From Lactarius indigo (Eukaryota > Basidiomycota > Agaricomycetes > Russulales > Russulaceae), in assembly GCA_025766275.1 (NCBI GenBank), contig JAFKAC010000038.1, forward strand, positions 310,001 to 374,000: a stretch of DNA of 64,000 nucleotides. The letters run 5' to 3'. Of the stretch, positions 12,028 to 25,099 are shown one piece after another; the stretch's first letter is position 1; the number at the start of each line of letters is the position of its first letter. Position numbers and translations under genes: made by a program. The notes beneath the pieces were generated by a model, which was not told where the DNA came from, ran no database searches, and saw nothing but the letters and a program-made list of their open reading frames with translations.

Positions 12028-13319
12028 CTACGGTGCTCGAAAGCCGTTCTTGGGAATTACGCGGCCGGTGTTTGACCCATGGCCTGAAGACGGTCTAGTA
12101 CCCGGGTCTTGATTCGAAACAGAAAGCTTCTCGACCATGCGTTGGTCAGTGGGGTTCCTCGTGTTTGAGCACGCTTGGAGATATTCCAGTGGGACTAGGG
12201 ATGGGGGCTGTCGGACACCTGGGGGTCTTGCTTGGGCAGTTGGAGGTATGGGGGCTGGAAGTGTCCTCGGGGGGGTCGGTGATGGTCCAGCGTGAAGGTG
12301 GGAAGAACGGGGAGAGTGAACCCCAGAGTGGACCACGCGCGGTGAAGGATTGACTGGCACTGGCGCTGCAGAGTGGCCTCGTGAAGAGGAGCCGTCCTGG
12401 GTGTATGGATGCGCCGTTTGCGGCCCATTTCCCGAAGAAGGGAATATAGTATACAAGGCCCCGGATTCTGACGCATAACTCTCTGACCCCCCAGACGTCA
12501 TAAAGGCATTGCGCCTCGGGTCATCTCGCCTGCTCTTGGTTGCACGAGCACTCTTAAAGAGACCCTCCGGAACTGGGATCCGGCCGACGTTGGGGACATC
12601 TTCGATCGGAGTCAGCTCGTCGACCGTGCTCTGGTTAAAATAGGCAGCTAGTAGTGATCAATATCAGGGAGGAATAAGTGTGTGCGGACTGATCGCCTAC
12701 TCAAATGCCACTTGCGAGTGATGTCTTGGCCTCTGTCTTCTGGTAAAAATACGTAGACACTGTACGTCTGCTTTATCAATTTATCACTATCAGGAAGAGG
12801 GAAACTCATTCTCCTGACGAAAGGAAGTGTGCTGAGTTCGGTCAAGAGCGTGGGAGTAAAACACTCACCCTCCGCCGCTGGGGAGGCGTTCCTGAGCAGG
12901 GTCTCTTTGGTAATAGAATAAGAACTCCTGCAATAGAATGAAAGAGATCAGTCACTGTGCGTGTCCATGAGGCGGAACATCACGAAACGGCAGACCTCTC
13001 GTATGCGCGACGGACCCCATGACATTCCGTCGGTCCTGGAAGAAAATGTACACTGAATACATCGCATCGGGGGTAGGGCAAGACTGGGAGCATACCACCG
13101 CTCCATGGTGAGGCCGCCGCTATCCACGGTGGACGCACTGCGATCCTCCCAAATATAGACGTTTCCGGAACGGATTGCCTTGCGCTCGTCGGCATCGAGC
13201 CGACGGGTGAGGAGGGTGAGGACATTGCGCGCAACGGCAAAGAAGACCTGAAGGGCATCTTGGGCGGTGCGAATGCGCGCGTTCTGAAGGGTCGGCTGCT
13301 GGTGGTAAGTCGGAGACAT
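12028..13319 (-). CDS. WOPR-domain (Gti1/Pac2 family) transcription regulator
   Basis: Exons 13319-13096, 13035-12996, 12927-12869, 12813-12701 and 12647-12028 give 351 residues; every phase closes. WOPR proteins (Wor1, Ryp1, Gti1, Pac2, Sge1) bind DNA and act as morphology, gluconate or virulence regulators. Residues 1-190 carry both halves of the domain. The first runs from NARIRTAQDALQVFFAVARN through RRLDADERKAIRSGNVYIW to WTDGMSWGPSRIREEFLFYY. The second is LIKQTYSVYVFLPED...TRKWHLTAYFNQ. The remaining 160 residues are Ser/Pro-rich and disordered, as usual for the family. The start ATG lies a few residues before the domain, also as usual. Which paralogue (Gti1-like or Pac2-like) it represents cannot be decided here. 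The DNAJC11-type gene lies upstream on the same strand. Confidence 0.93.
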
Positions 13320-13995
13320 GTGGGCGTGAGGGGGTAAAATGGAGACATGGTGGGAGGAGAGAGCGAGACCATATAGCAGACAGGCCAGGGACAAAAAAGG
13401 GTACCGGGCCTAAGAAGCTTATATTTGACTTTTCTAAAGGGATTCTGCATCGAGCTATGATTAAATTTGAGGCCGATCCGGTTCTTGGATACAAGTAAGC
13501 GCGTAATGGTAACTTGAACGGAAGGGGTAAGGACACTCTCAGCAGCGTGATCAATAAGGTGGCGCCGAGGAGTCTCCAACAGCCAGTCTTGTCTCTCTTA
13601 CGGCTCTTACGGTAATTGAACGCTCTAGCCGTCGATCCGATGAGATGCGCTTTTGACAGCGGCCTGCCCGTCTTCCCGATGGGGCGACCTCAGTCAACCG
13701 ACTTGTCGAGTTGAGTGATGCGTGATCGATTGCTTCCGTCTCGTCCGACTCCATTATCGGCTTTACCCACAGTTTCTCTTCCGCGACCGCCCGCATGCCG
13801 GAGTTTCCTCATCAATTTGGCCGCTCTCTGAGCTGCCCCCCTATATTTGGCAATTCCAAAAACAAAGTTCGGTTCTCCTTTCGTCAACTCGGTGGCTTAA
13901 TTATAAAATGAAGAACGGGTCCAGACAAAGTGGTGGACAACAACAATGAGGGGAGGGGTCGGTGGAGGTAGAAACAATAGCATAGACGCCACACA
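13320..13995. other. Upstream region of the WOPR gene
   Basis: This stretch lies between the WOPR start and the stop of the same-strand J-protein gene. No coding exon, RNA gene or repeat was recognised. It must hold the promoter and 5' UTR of the WOPR gene. No specific binding site can be named with confidence. Confidence 0.5.
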
Positions 13996-16487
13996 CTACC
14001 AAACCCGTTCGACAAGATGGTCTAAGTTTCCGTGACAACGAGAGAGAAAGAGGAAAAAAAAATTATCAGTAATCAAGACCGACATGAACAGGTGACCACT
14101 CTTACCTCCCAGAGGAAGGACGACTGGTTTATAATCAGGGATCTCACAATAGTGCATGCGACCTCCAAACGTATAACGTATGCGCAAGCATTTGGCACAC
14201 GATGGCACAGGGTCGTAAAACCCCTGTAAACCCGACTGTTGTCGAATGGTGGGATAAGTGGTGCGAAAGACGCCCATAATCAAGCCCGGCGTACATACCT
14301 TTGAGCGATGACCAGGGATGTACAGTTGGCTCTTGTGAACGAGAGCCTGAATTGCGACCGTCACGTCTACAACGAGAGCTCTGGCCTCGGGATCCGGATC
14401 TGTTGGCCCGTAGGATGCTTCTAGAACCACGAGACCTTCGCAGGGACGATTCGGTTAATCAATTCAGCCACGCCACGCGAACGATCAATCGCATGAACAT
14501 GCCTTCCTTGATCTTCTCTGCCTGAGTATGTCTTCGGGCCGTCTCTCGGAGGAGTAATGTGGTTTCCTCAATCTCGCGGTGTATATTCGATTTCTCTTCG
14601 AGAAGCTCTTTGCGCGCTTGACGATAGAACCTGGGGAAACTAAACTCAGCGCGCGACAAGCCTAACGATGACAGTAAGACTCTCACTCCGCTCGTTGTTT
14701 TCGCCGCCGGGGCTTCAGGATAAATTGGTACGCTAGCAGAAAGGCAGCAGAAGGTAGAGACGTGACAAGGTAGGCCAGAGGCGCATTTCCGTTTTCAGCG
14801 AGGACAATCGGTAGCACTAGTCGCTGACCAAGGTAGGAAAGACTGCACACATTCATCAACCGAACGCACGGAAATTAAATCAACTCACGTACTTTAACGT
14901 TAGGTCTACGCCCGCGGCGTTGAAACCGACAGTCGTCGTGATACCAGCTTGGTCATCCCCCCATGCCCCCGTGACTAACCATCCAGGGCCAGCGAGCGAC
15001 AGCTGTAGTCCAAGTGATGCTTGAGCCATCAACTCAGGGAGTACCAGGCCCCATTCTGCTCTCAGACTTGTTCCCAAGCCCGCCAGGGTAATCCCACAAG
15101 ACCATTGCCTCACACCGGTGCCGAAACCCGACCAGGACCCTAATTTCGTCTGTGGTTCTTCCCGGTCGAAGTATAAAGGGTCAGACTTAACCCCGAATCT
15201 ATGAGGCGAGACGATATTGACAGAGAAGTGGGGTTGATTTCCCATGTGACAAATGAGAACGCCTTGTGTCATGGAATCCTTGAACAGACGACGGGAATGT
15301 GTTAAGGTGATCGGTGGAAAGGCGGGTTCGAAAGAAGGGGATAATGATGTTTGGAGCACGTAGGTACACGCCTCATGTTGATATCGGGCCTTCATCATCA
15401 CGAAATGCGCTCGAAGTAGACTTGCGGTAGCCTAATTCCGAGATTTAATCGGATCGACGAAACGTAGAGGATCGTCTAAGATGCTAACCTCGAAACTTAG
15501 TCGTGGAGAATACTGGTGTTTGACCGTACCAAGAAGGCTACCCGTTCCGGATTTGCCTGAAGGCGCACGAGTCGTTAAAATAAGCCTAGTCTTGTCATCG
15601 ATTTCCCTCTAAAAACAACGTGAGGCTGTGTGACGGATGGAAGTAATTGCTTCCATTGATTACCTGAAAGCTATGTCTCAAAGCAAAGGAGGATACACGG
15701 ACTCCTTGCAGTCGCCTGTACCAGCTATGGAAGCTTTTGTGTAGAGGGGCGGAAGCCACATGTTCAATGTGACTGAAGAGAGAACTCGCATCGACGCCAA
15801 TTACCACACGGCCCTGGGAGCGGACAAGATCCTCCATTCTCTGAGCTTCGAGTTCCCATTTGGAACGATTAAGGAAGTTTACTAGCTGCAAACATGATAA
15901 GAAATCGGGAATTGCTGCAAAATTCCGAAATACCTCATCCCTGGGCTTTGACCGAAGTTCTGGCGGCCATTTCATGTGTGTCCCTTCAAAGCCTGCGGTG
16001 GACAGGTTGTCTTAAAAAAAGGAGTTCTACAAGAATCTAGCATGCCCCGCGCACCATAGATGTCATAGACCGTTCTGTGGCCACGTCACAGAGATATAAA
16101 TCAAAGCATAGATGAGAGCAGTACCTTAAGAATGGATCAGATAACACTGAAAATTGAGTCCGTTGACTCGGTCAGATCGAACTCCGAAACGCAAAACAGG
16201 TAGATATACCTTCATATGCCTTCTGGATCTCTAGGAACCGCTTGGACGCGGTGTCTTTTGTGCTCTCTTCGCGCTGCTTGTCCGGATGAAATAAGACTGA
16301 CAGGGCCTTGTATCTTTCCCTGACTTCTTCTGCAGAAGCGGTGTCTGGAAGGTTGAGAACTGAACTAGTTTCTCGTAAACAAATGACCGGGAGGAGAACG
16401 GAAGTTAACTGACTAGAGGAAGCCACCCCTGTCGAAAGGATTCTCCTTCTCTTTGGAAGCGTTGGCGTGCCTCTTGGACTGGCTCAT
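13996..16487 (-). CDS. DNAJC11-type J-domain protein (mitochondrial, MICOS-associated family)
   Basis: Thirteen exons: 16487-16414, 16364-16210, 16146-16125, 16074-16031, 15992-15934, 15885-15664, 15590-15489, 15431-14893, 14842-14687, 14630-14503, 14435-14299, 14235-14106, 14021-13996. They give 597 residues with all phases consistent. Residues 26-90 are the J domain, with the HPD motif at 51-53 (LFHPDK). The middle is beta-rich. Residues about 425-447 are hydrophobic and followed by KPRRRK. A short coiled coil leads into the C-terminal DUF3395 domain (VTVAIQALVHKSQLYIP, then GFYDPVP...RYTFGGRMHY). Human DNAJC11 has this architecture and associates with the mitochondrial MICOS/SAM bridge. 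Intron 10 (14502-14436) needs a GC donor (gcatgt) to restore the conserved EKIKEGLVVLEASYG. Exon 3 is only 22 nt. Confidence 0.93.
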
Positions 16488-19255
16488 GTGGTGAGACTGA
16501 GGGTGTGCTCCTGCTGCCAAGTGCCACCGTGACGGTGAATGGCAAAGCGCCGTACTTCGGGGATTGCCGTGTCAACACACGAATTTGAATTTGATTAGCA
16601 TGACCCTTGTGCCCAAAAGTCATTAATTATGCCACACTTTCGCCCGACTTCCGGCTGCGAGTTACTGCATTCGCTCTTGGTCTGCAGACGGCCCATGCTC
16701 CCGTGGGTTAGTCCTCTGCTTTACCGGCATGGAATCATCCGGAGTCTTGACACCTTCAATTCAGTACTGTCCACCGCCGCTGGCATTGTTGCAACCCCCC
16801 CCCGGATTTCTCCAGTAGCCCATGGACTATGGTCGACATATGATACCCTGTGCACGCTTTGACCCGTTTACGGTGAATGGTCGCAGTTCACGTTGCGAAA
16901 ATTTGGTATACTGACACCACAACAACATTCGACGCACAGCGACACGGAGCAGGTCGACTCCAACCGACGTCGCAACCCGATGGATGGCAGCGGTCCTGTG
17001 GCGATCCTTACTTATAGTACGAGATCCGTACAAGGCTATAAACACCGTCACTTGAACGGCACGCGATGTGTGCACACAACCCCAATTCGAGAGCCTAACG
17101 TGACTACGCAGTACCTAATCCGTGTGCATGCGTCCAGCCCCTTTAAATTCGTACTTTCAGGGCTGGCATCTGTCCAGGTCAACACGCCTCCGACGCACAC
17201 GGAATAAGAGTAAGACACGTCATCAACCGCCACGAGGCGAGATTAAGGTGATCAGCATCCAGGGGACGACACAGACAACCGAGATCGCGTGGACACAAAG
17301 GTAAGTTACTGGAGTACAATTGCCTCACATGACACCATCACCCCATTTCGGCCTCGAAGCTGTGGAGTAGAGGTCAGTTTGCTTATACAAGGAATCAACG
17401 CTTCAAGCTTCAAGATCGTAAAACTGGTGAAAATGTTGCTGAAGTGACCATGACTCGTAACCAGCGCTAAAATCTCGGAGCCGATTTAATTTATGCCAAC
17501 GTGCTAGTTACAGTGTAAATTTGCTGACAGACAAGGCGAGCAAATCTTCTTGTCGTGTCACCTGATTTCCAGGGGTGCGGTGGAGATGTAGACGCGAAGC
17601 TTGAAGTCGCCGATTGTCGAATCGCCTAGATAACGATGACGGACACAGTGGCGTTCTAAAACGACAGCTGAAACACGCCTTGTAACTTATTGCAGAGTCC
17701 AGAACTTCCTTGATGGTCTTGACCAAGTTGTAGGATACGCAGAGGCCATTGTGACTGAATGGGAGCGGCGCCGTCGCACCGTCCTATTGGTGCCGTTGAT
17801 GGTGGGCCGTGACAAGAACGGTGCCGTTCCCGGGGGAAATGATCGCGCGAATACGTTCGAAGCAGCGGTCACGACGACGCCGTACGGCATAACACTACCC
17901 AAAGCGACGAAGAAATTATTTTGGGACTTTCGAATCCTCGGCCTTTGACGACTACGCCCACTCCGTCGTGTTGATCCGCTGGTGTTTTATGGGCAGAGAT
18001 CAAATGAGCAATACCGTAGGACTGCAAGTAGTGCACGTGGAGGGTGCTACGCGGCTCACCTGAGATAGGCGAGCGGAAAGAGGCATTTATTCTTCGGAAA
18101 CGGTTTGCTATCGCACTGCAGAGTGAAATACCGGACCCAAACCCAGCAATGTGATGCTCGCTGCAACGCGAACCAAGAGTGTCAAATAGCATAGGTATCA
18201 GAGGCCCCCTGGCGCGTTGACAGTTCCGAGTCGGGAGTACTGCGGGTCCGGGGACAGGCTGAGGTTCTCCGCCGAATGCTGGCCTCTCGCCACGGTGGAA
18301 TAATAATTGCCTATTCGAGTTAACTGTGAGAAAATAACCACCAGAATTTGGGAACGGTGAAGTTTACGACTACAACCGAATGCTTCTTGTGACCAGGCAG
18401 GCACGAGAACATGCGGCATGGGTCGCGAGAAGTGGGGTGTACCGCGCCACACATTCTTTTAATTCGCCAAGGCCATGGGGCAGCGTCAGAACGAGTTAGA
18501 TGTCCGCCGAGCCTCATAGGAGACGCCCAGCGGTTCCTGTCGTGGAAAGACGCGGTTCAATACGGTGCAGTCAAGGCTGGAAAGGAGTATCACGTGGAAC
18601 GCGACAAATGGACATAGCACAACTTGGGCTGTACGTACGTGAGCCCCCAATATCAATGCGACCTTCTCACTCGAAAAAGCAGGAGCCATATGACAGTGCG
18701 AGACAATCGGATGGCCCGTTTTTCGGACAGGAACAGCGGTAGAGCACTTGCACATTGGCAACCGCCGGGGTCGAAGACAAGGTGGAGGCGCGACAATCGA
18801 ATATGGGCTACTCGGAAGTATCTGCGAATCTAGACAAAGATGCCAAGACTTGCGTCCTATCCCCGCGGCCTCGATGGAAGCTACTGTACTGGCGTGTGGC
18901 GAATGGGTAACCAGAATAGTATCAAAGCATACAACAGAACTACTATAGTTGGCATCGACAAAGTCAATTGGTTGACGCCCATGGCGGGGTCCACTTGTGG
19001 AGTTGAGTTGTGGCCGCTAGCTAACGGACACAGCCTGGTCCGCATTCAGGGGTGATAGAGCACGCCTCCGCGGTTCCATAGAAAGTAACGGAGGTGAGGA
19101 AGCGATTTAAGGGCAGGAACGCTATTGAGTTCTGACAGCCATGTATGGTTCGGGCCGGTTCCCGGATTATTCCTACGCAACTCGACGGACAGACCCCGTG
19201 CACTTGTCGTTTGAAGGGGGTGTGCAGTGGAAAACCGCATACAGTCCAAGTGACG
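16488..19255. other. 2.8-kb gene-poor region upstream of SEC5
   Basis: I found no coding exon, RNA gene or long repeat here. Short ORFs occur on both strands but none resembles a family or chains by splicing. A run of nine or more C lies near 16800. The left end holds the J-protein promoter and the right end the SEC5 promoter. Confidence 0.5.
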
Positions 19256-22200
19256 ATGGGTCGTCTGAACTTTTCCATTGACGAGGCGTCCTTACTCAAG
19301 GCATATAGAATATCCTCGTTGGCTCCAACGTGAGTACGACGTTAGCCACCTACTGTGTCTACTAGACGCGGCCAGATACCAGGCAATGGGAGGACGTTGA
19401 TCACGAAGATTCAATTGCTGGGCAGCTCGCTGGTCCGACTGCAAGTTCAGAGGGAGAAGATGATCCGCTGGGTCTAGGAGCATTCGTTGAGTGCGTGGCC
19501 TGTAACTAATAATGCGACACCTGCTCAGATTTATCCATTCTCTGTCAGTGTGAAAGACATGGACATGGAATCCCGTTTGTCTGCGTCGTACACATTCGTG
19601 ACGTGTGCAACTTACGCTGAACAGGTGCCGCTGTCTCTATTACTTCCAAGTCTTTCGACCCAAAGGCCTTCCTTTCTGCGGTGCACCCGAACGCTACCTA
19701 TCAGGATTTGGCTTCGGGCATTGCACACCTACGGGCATCCATCGATTCGCGCTCAGAGGCCATCCGAATTCTGGTCGAGGACAATTTCGACAAGTTCGTG
19801 GCGGTCAAAGCCTCCACTGACGGTGAGACGGATGCATTGATTACCGACCATGTGGGGCGTCTGACATACCGCCTTAGCTTTGCATGCCGAAATGCGCGAG
19901 GGGCTATTGTCGGAATCAAGCGATTATGCCTCAAGACCGCTCCGAGACCAACTGAAGCGTACGTAAAACGACGTTGTTGTTTTTCGATGTGTCTGACAGC
20001 TCTACAGAGGCGGCGGCGAAAGCTGATCAAGTGTTCCTGCCCGTTCTCGAGAATGCGAGCAAAGCGCATAAACTGAGGACAACGCTCGCTGTCTTTGAGA
20101 GATCTAAATTCTTCTTCAACCTTCCGGCGTCGTTGATAGAGTCCGTAGAGGCCGTGCGTGCATCACTTCCGTTATTTCTTTCGTACCTCGTCTCAGTGAT
20201 TCGTGGTAGTGTCGATATGAGGTGGCGTTACGCGACTACAAGAAAGGGAAATTCATGATGGAGTCCCGTGCAGGACAGCTGCTTCCGATCAGTGGCCCTA
20301 AAGACGGCCAAAGTGCAGTCATCGCTGAGCGGCAGCAGAAACGCGTTCTCGATAAGGTGTGGGGCACGGTCGAGAAAGCGATGGGCGAGATGCGTGCTCT
20401 CCTGCTCGGCCAACTGCAAGAGCCTGGCCGCCCCATCGAAGATCAAGAAAAGACCATTGAGCACGTTTTTTTATCCTGCTATCTGAGGTCTCGCGCTGAG
20501 AAGTGCCATAGAATTCTCCTGGAACTCAACATGCCAGAAGATCCAGTATGGACATATTTCGATTCCCAACACAAGTTTATCCTTGACCAGATGAAGAAGG
20601 CGTACCAGGTGGCTCTAGCCGTTGTCAAACGCATGTGTCTTCCAGACTTTACCCATCTTTGACTGCTAATCTGCAATTCAGGCAAGCGAGATGCAAACAC
20701 AGTACCGGCTCAAGACTCAGAGTCACTAAAACCCCTAATTGCTGCTCAATTGAAGACATGCGTAGCTTCACTAAAAGCCAACAAGCAGGAGCAAGTCATA
20801 CGTACGATTTCTTCAGACGTGATGTGCCGCCGTCCCTGATGCCCTCAATTTGCAGCGCAGTCTGGTGGCCATGAGGTTTGGCGGGTCATACTCGATCTCG
20901 TGAAGAGTGTTTCCGAGGTCATGATGTCTGCCCTTCCTAACTTCTGGAAAATCGCAAAAGGGTTTCTCGATGGCAAGTATAGAAAGGTATGGTGCTTTCT
21001 CTCACATCAAAAGTGTTTTCCCCTGTTGATAATTCTGTTACGGCGACATAGTCCGGCGCCCAGATGAGTTCGCGGCGGAGTCCGTCGCAGGTTCGGACGA
21101 TGGCACACGATGTTGTCAGACTCTACGTATCTCTCCTCTCCGAATTCTTCGTCTTCTCGGACATGGCGGTGACGACGCCGTCGATGGTGGAAGGGTCCTT
21201 TGCGCCGCTTTTACCCGGCGACTCGAACGCACTCACTACAGCACACTACCTCATGAAAATTGTGGCCGAGATTCAAGACAATGTCAATGAGGTCAACTCG
21301 ATGGAAATATCGAGTGAAATGAGGTCGAGTCTGGACGATTTATTGGAGAACGCAAAATGGGGCTTTGAAGACGTGTTGACGCATACGTGGGTCCGGGGTA
21401 CGTTACGTCCATTGTTCGTCCTTCAACTAGGCCGGCCTTTGCTGATCTTGCCGCATAGATGCCCATTCATTCCATTATTTGGAAACCTGGGCGCTGTCCT
21501 CGTCAGAACCCTACACGACCGAATATCTGTCCGATGTTTATTGCTTCCAACGGCAGGTCACGACGTGGGCCTTCAAGTTTGCAAGTGGAGCAGAGGCACC
21601 GTCGTCGTCTTCCTCTCGCTCTGGGAGGCGTCCCATTCCCAACGAATTCGTGAACAAGATTTCCAAAGCGTTTTTGGACGCCACGTACGCGTTCTTGGAC
21701 GGGCTCGTCCAGCTGGCGACAGAAGGCTCGCCTGTCACCGACGCGGAGAACTCTCACGCGATGATCGGAAGTGTAGACGTCAGCAGACGGCACCCGGTCG
21801 ACACGTCGGAAACGGTGAGTTCTACGTTCGCTTCCAAGTGGACTGGACAACTCAAGTGGGTGGCAAAGGATACACGCACGCTCCTCGTCATTTCCAACTT
21901 TGCGCACCTGAAGCGGGGACTCATTCCGAGCATGGTCAACCAACTCGAGAGTGCGTTTGACATCAGCGCCGAAACAGATAAAGCGGTAAGTGGGGAATAG
22001 GGAGGACCATTCCGGGGTTTTTAATTTTTGCCGGTTCACGAATGTTTATCAGACTATGATGACCGTCGTGGAGCAACTCGACCAGACGCTCTTTGAGAAC
22101 TTTCTCAATCCCAAGGTTGCGATCGCGACTGGCAAGCTGCGCAGTGGGATTCTAGACCCGGAGATGGACTGGTACGAGACGCCACAGCCTACAGGTCAGT

Positions 22201-22827
22201 ACCTCAAATGGCTCAAGTGCCTCAGGCAATTTTTTTTAAGCGCACTAACAACGGGCTAAACTATTGTGGCCTCAGAGATCCGGCCGTATATGTTCGAGAC
22301 GCTGATGTACCTCGTCGGTGTGCACGCGCAAGTCAGCGATGTCGCGCCACCGCTCCTGGATCGGACGCTCAACGCGCTCGTCGAAAGCTTAGCCGAGGAG
22401 GCGCTTCGATGTTTCAAACAGGTCAAGCGCTTCGGAATGGGTGGCATGCTCCGTGTAGGTTTGTTTTTTTTCTGTCCATCATCGTCATTGACTCTCGGTT
22501 TGGCAGGCCACCCTAGAGATCGAGTTCATGCACCAAACGCTCTCGCGCTACGTCACGAACAATACGGCGAAAATACTCTCGGACTTGTACACCAAGATCT
22601 CCCAGGCGTACGCACGTCGTCCAGGTGACGAGAATTTGCAGAGCAACCTCGATGGAGTGAAGCGCACCCTAAGCGAGACCCGACGGAGAACGGGCATAGA
22701 ATTCCTATGTTTCCGCGTAACGAAGGATAAGAGTGGCGCGGGTACAGACAAGGGGGAGAAAAAGGAGAGGCGGGAGCGCAGCCGGGCGGCGAATGGTGGT
22801 AATTCACGCGAACCGCGCGCCAGTTGA
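19256..22827 (+). CDS. SEC5: Exocyst complex subunit SEC5 (EXOC2)
   Basis: About fourteen exons: 19256-19329, 19383-19490, 19549-19574, 19625-19822, 19878-19958, 20008-20153, 20210-~20623, ~20687-20801, 20856-20986, 21052-21397, 21459-21985, 22053-22194, 22276-22454, 22507-22827. They give about 935 residues (yeast 971, human 924). SEC5 is part of the octameric exocyst that tethers secretory vesicles to the plasma membrane. Hallmarks are an N-terminus like MGRLNFSIDEASLLKAY, then SFDPKAFLSAVHPNATYQDL and the DNFDKFVAVKAS segment. The helical rod contains VALRDYKKGKF and LVKSVSEVMMSALPNFWKI. The boundary of exons 7 and 8 is uncertain. The exon 3 donor (gtttgt) is weak but needed for frame. The 3' end converges with the RMND1-like gene 112 bp away. 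Confidence 0.92.
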
Positions 22828-22939
22828 CGGACACCGGTGTAGCACGTTCAAATGCATTAGAACTGCGGAGATGATGATGACTGAAAACAACAAAATGTAT
22901 GTATGCGAGAGGGTCCATCGAATCTTAAGGTCATCAAGG

Positions 22940-24939
22940 TCATGCGAAGAGGTCGACGAGGATGGTGATGATACCAAGGACTTGGTTTCGCCAAGTCAGA
23001 ATGGGGTCAAAAGGGCACGAGTTTACTTACTGATTTCTATTGCAATAAGGGCGATCACGATCTGCTCAAGGCGTTCCGAATATCGGCTTGATACGGACTC
23101 TTTCAAGAGTTGTAGCATATCTTGTAGCACCTCGACGCGGGTGTTGAGCAGGTTGATGCGTTGTGGGATCTCGAGATAACTCCGCGCCGCTTCATAAAGT
23201 GGTCGCAGGTCGGGGTACGCCTGGACGCGGGTCGTTAGTAATGTAACTCTTTGTCTTCCTTAGGCAGAATGATTACCCAGAAAACTTCGGGCGAATCGAG
23301 GACAGAGCCAACAGCTGCGATGTTGGCTCGTAAGAGGAAGACCTCTCCCATCTTGCGCATAATCTCTGCGAAAAACGTGTGAGGACGATCAACGCGAAGG
23401 GCCATAGGCAGAATGACAGACCCTTGTGAGGAAGACCTATTTTTCCCGTCTCGCTGATGATTTCGGGATACTCTTTCGTTTCTTCTATGGTCGCGGATAT
23501 CAACTCTTCGAACTTCAAGAAAAGGAAAGGGTGAGGAAGCGAAGAGCGAAGCAGGAGAGGGGGCTGACAAGGGATATCTTCACGGACTGCGAAAGCGCAT
23601 GCGACAGTGACAATTTCGTCCTAAGAGCCGATCGATACGTGCATCGCAAAAGGCAGAGAAGCAAACACCTCACATATAGCTTGACCCTTTGCGCAATGTG
23701 ATCACGTCATTATAGATTCGGCTATAATTTGCATAGTAGAAGTTTAGGTCCTCCATTTCGACGTCCTGTGAAGCTAAAAGGGTATGGTAGAATTCACGCA
23801 AATGATTGTACGCGCAATCGGGAAAGCGCACCGAGCTTTTCCACCTCAAATCGCTTCCTGAACGAGGGGGTCGGCTTCGATAAAAGACTGCAGAGGGTGG
23901 GTGAAACTTACAAGGACGAGAGAAAACGCCTTTCCTGCTGCTCCGTCATCCCCCAGATGACCACGGTCCCGTAGGAGAACAGAAAGATCTCAGCTTCGCC
24001 TGTCCCCGCCGTGTCCCACTTGCTCCCCTTGCGCTTTGCGGGCGCCTCCGCGGTAGCGAGTTCGGGGACGCCGAGCAGGTCACCCGTGGCCGCTCTGGTG
24101 GGCCGCTCAACCGCCGTGGCCGCGGTCGTCTCCCCGTCCGATCCAGAGCTGCGCCACTTGACGGACGCGATGCCCTTTCCTCCTCCTCCCCTTGCACCGG
24201 CTGCTGGTGTGCTGTTCACGACGTCTACCACCGTGGCAGGAGGGCGGTCTGGAGTGCCGTAAAAATACGTCGTGTATATGACGTCGTCGATCTTGCGGGG
24301 ATTGGTATGGTACGCTGTGCGGCGGGCGTTGAAAAACTTCATGAGGTCGCCAAAGCGGTATGATCTGAATATGTTTACACGCATATACGCATAAAGTCAC
24401 ACGCATCCATCAGCACGACGAGCATTAAAAAATGCGGTAGGATAAGGGAAGAAGTTGAGAGGTGCTGGTGGAGAGGAAGTAGTACCTACCCTGCAGTGGC
24501 ATAGGCCGTTACACGAGGAAGTGACTTGGCCTTCTTCTTCGTAAGCCGTAGCGCGTCACGACGCGCGGTGCCCGCGGGCATGCGTGCGATCTGATTATAT
24601 GCCTGGAAGGTTGAGGGTTTGGTGGTGTCAGTGGGTTGTGCACAGCGATAATCATATGTGCATGGTAGAGCGTACGTCGACATCTTCTGTCTCATCTTCG
24701 TCGGGACCACCGTCTCCGTCATCGTCGTCGCTGTCTGCTGTTGCGCCAGAACCTTCACCGCCTTGTGCAGGTGCAAGCAGCGCACGTTTTGTCGGCACCG
24801 GGCCAGGCTCTGGTTGTTCAGGAAGAACTTTGAGTTTTCCTGATACTTTGGTAGATCGATTGGCTCTGCGAGGTTTTGTGTCGTCTGGACTGTCGCGTTC
24901 GCGCTGATTGTTACCTGATGGGTTGCCACTTGATGACAT
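22940..24939 (-). CDS. RMND1/Rmd1-family (DUF155) mitochondrial membrane protein
   Basis: Ten exons: 24939-24676, 24602-24490, 24364-23912, 23857-23832, 23773-23674, 23620-23569, 23512-23437, 23365-23277, 23220-23031, 22980-22940. They give 467 residues with all phases closed. The family includes yeast Rmd1/Rmd8 and human RMND1, which supports mitochondrial translation. Residues 1-130 are low-complexity and acidic. The DUF155 core starts with GDLMKFFNARR and includes YGTVVIWGMTEQQERRFLSS. It continues with VEMEDLNFYYANYSRIYNDV, VGSVLDSPEVFW and YEAARSYLEIPQRINLLNTR. A C-terminal transmembrane helix closes the protein (IEIILGIITILVDLF). Membership of the Rmd1-like or the Rmd8-like branch cannot be settled here. 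One internal exon is only 26 nt. Confidence 0.92.
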
Positions 24940-25099
24940 GTTCACTGTTCGCTGTGATAGTTCCTTGTCCAAAAATAGCGAAACGAAAAGTCTTGGTCTT
25001 CCCCCCTCGGTCCGGCTCCGGTCCGAATGACGTCACATACAACAAAAAAAACATAGACATAGCGACGACAACAGATAGCACAAGCACCCGTGCACAGAC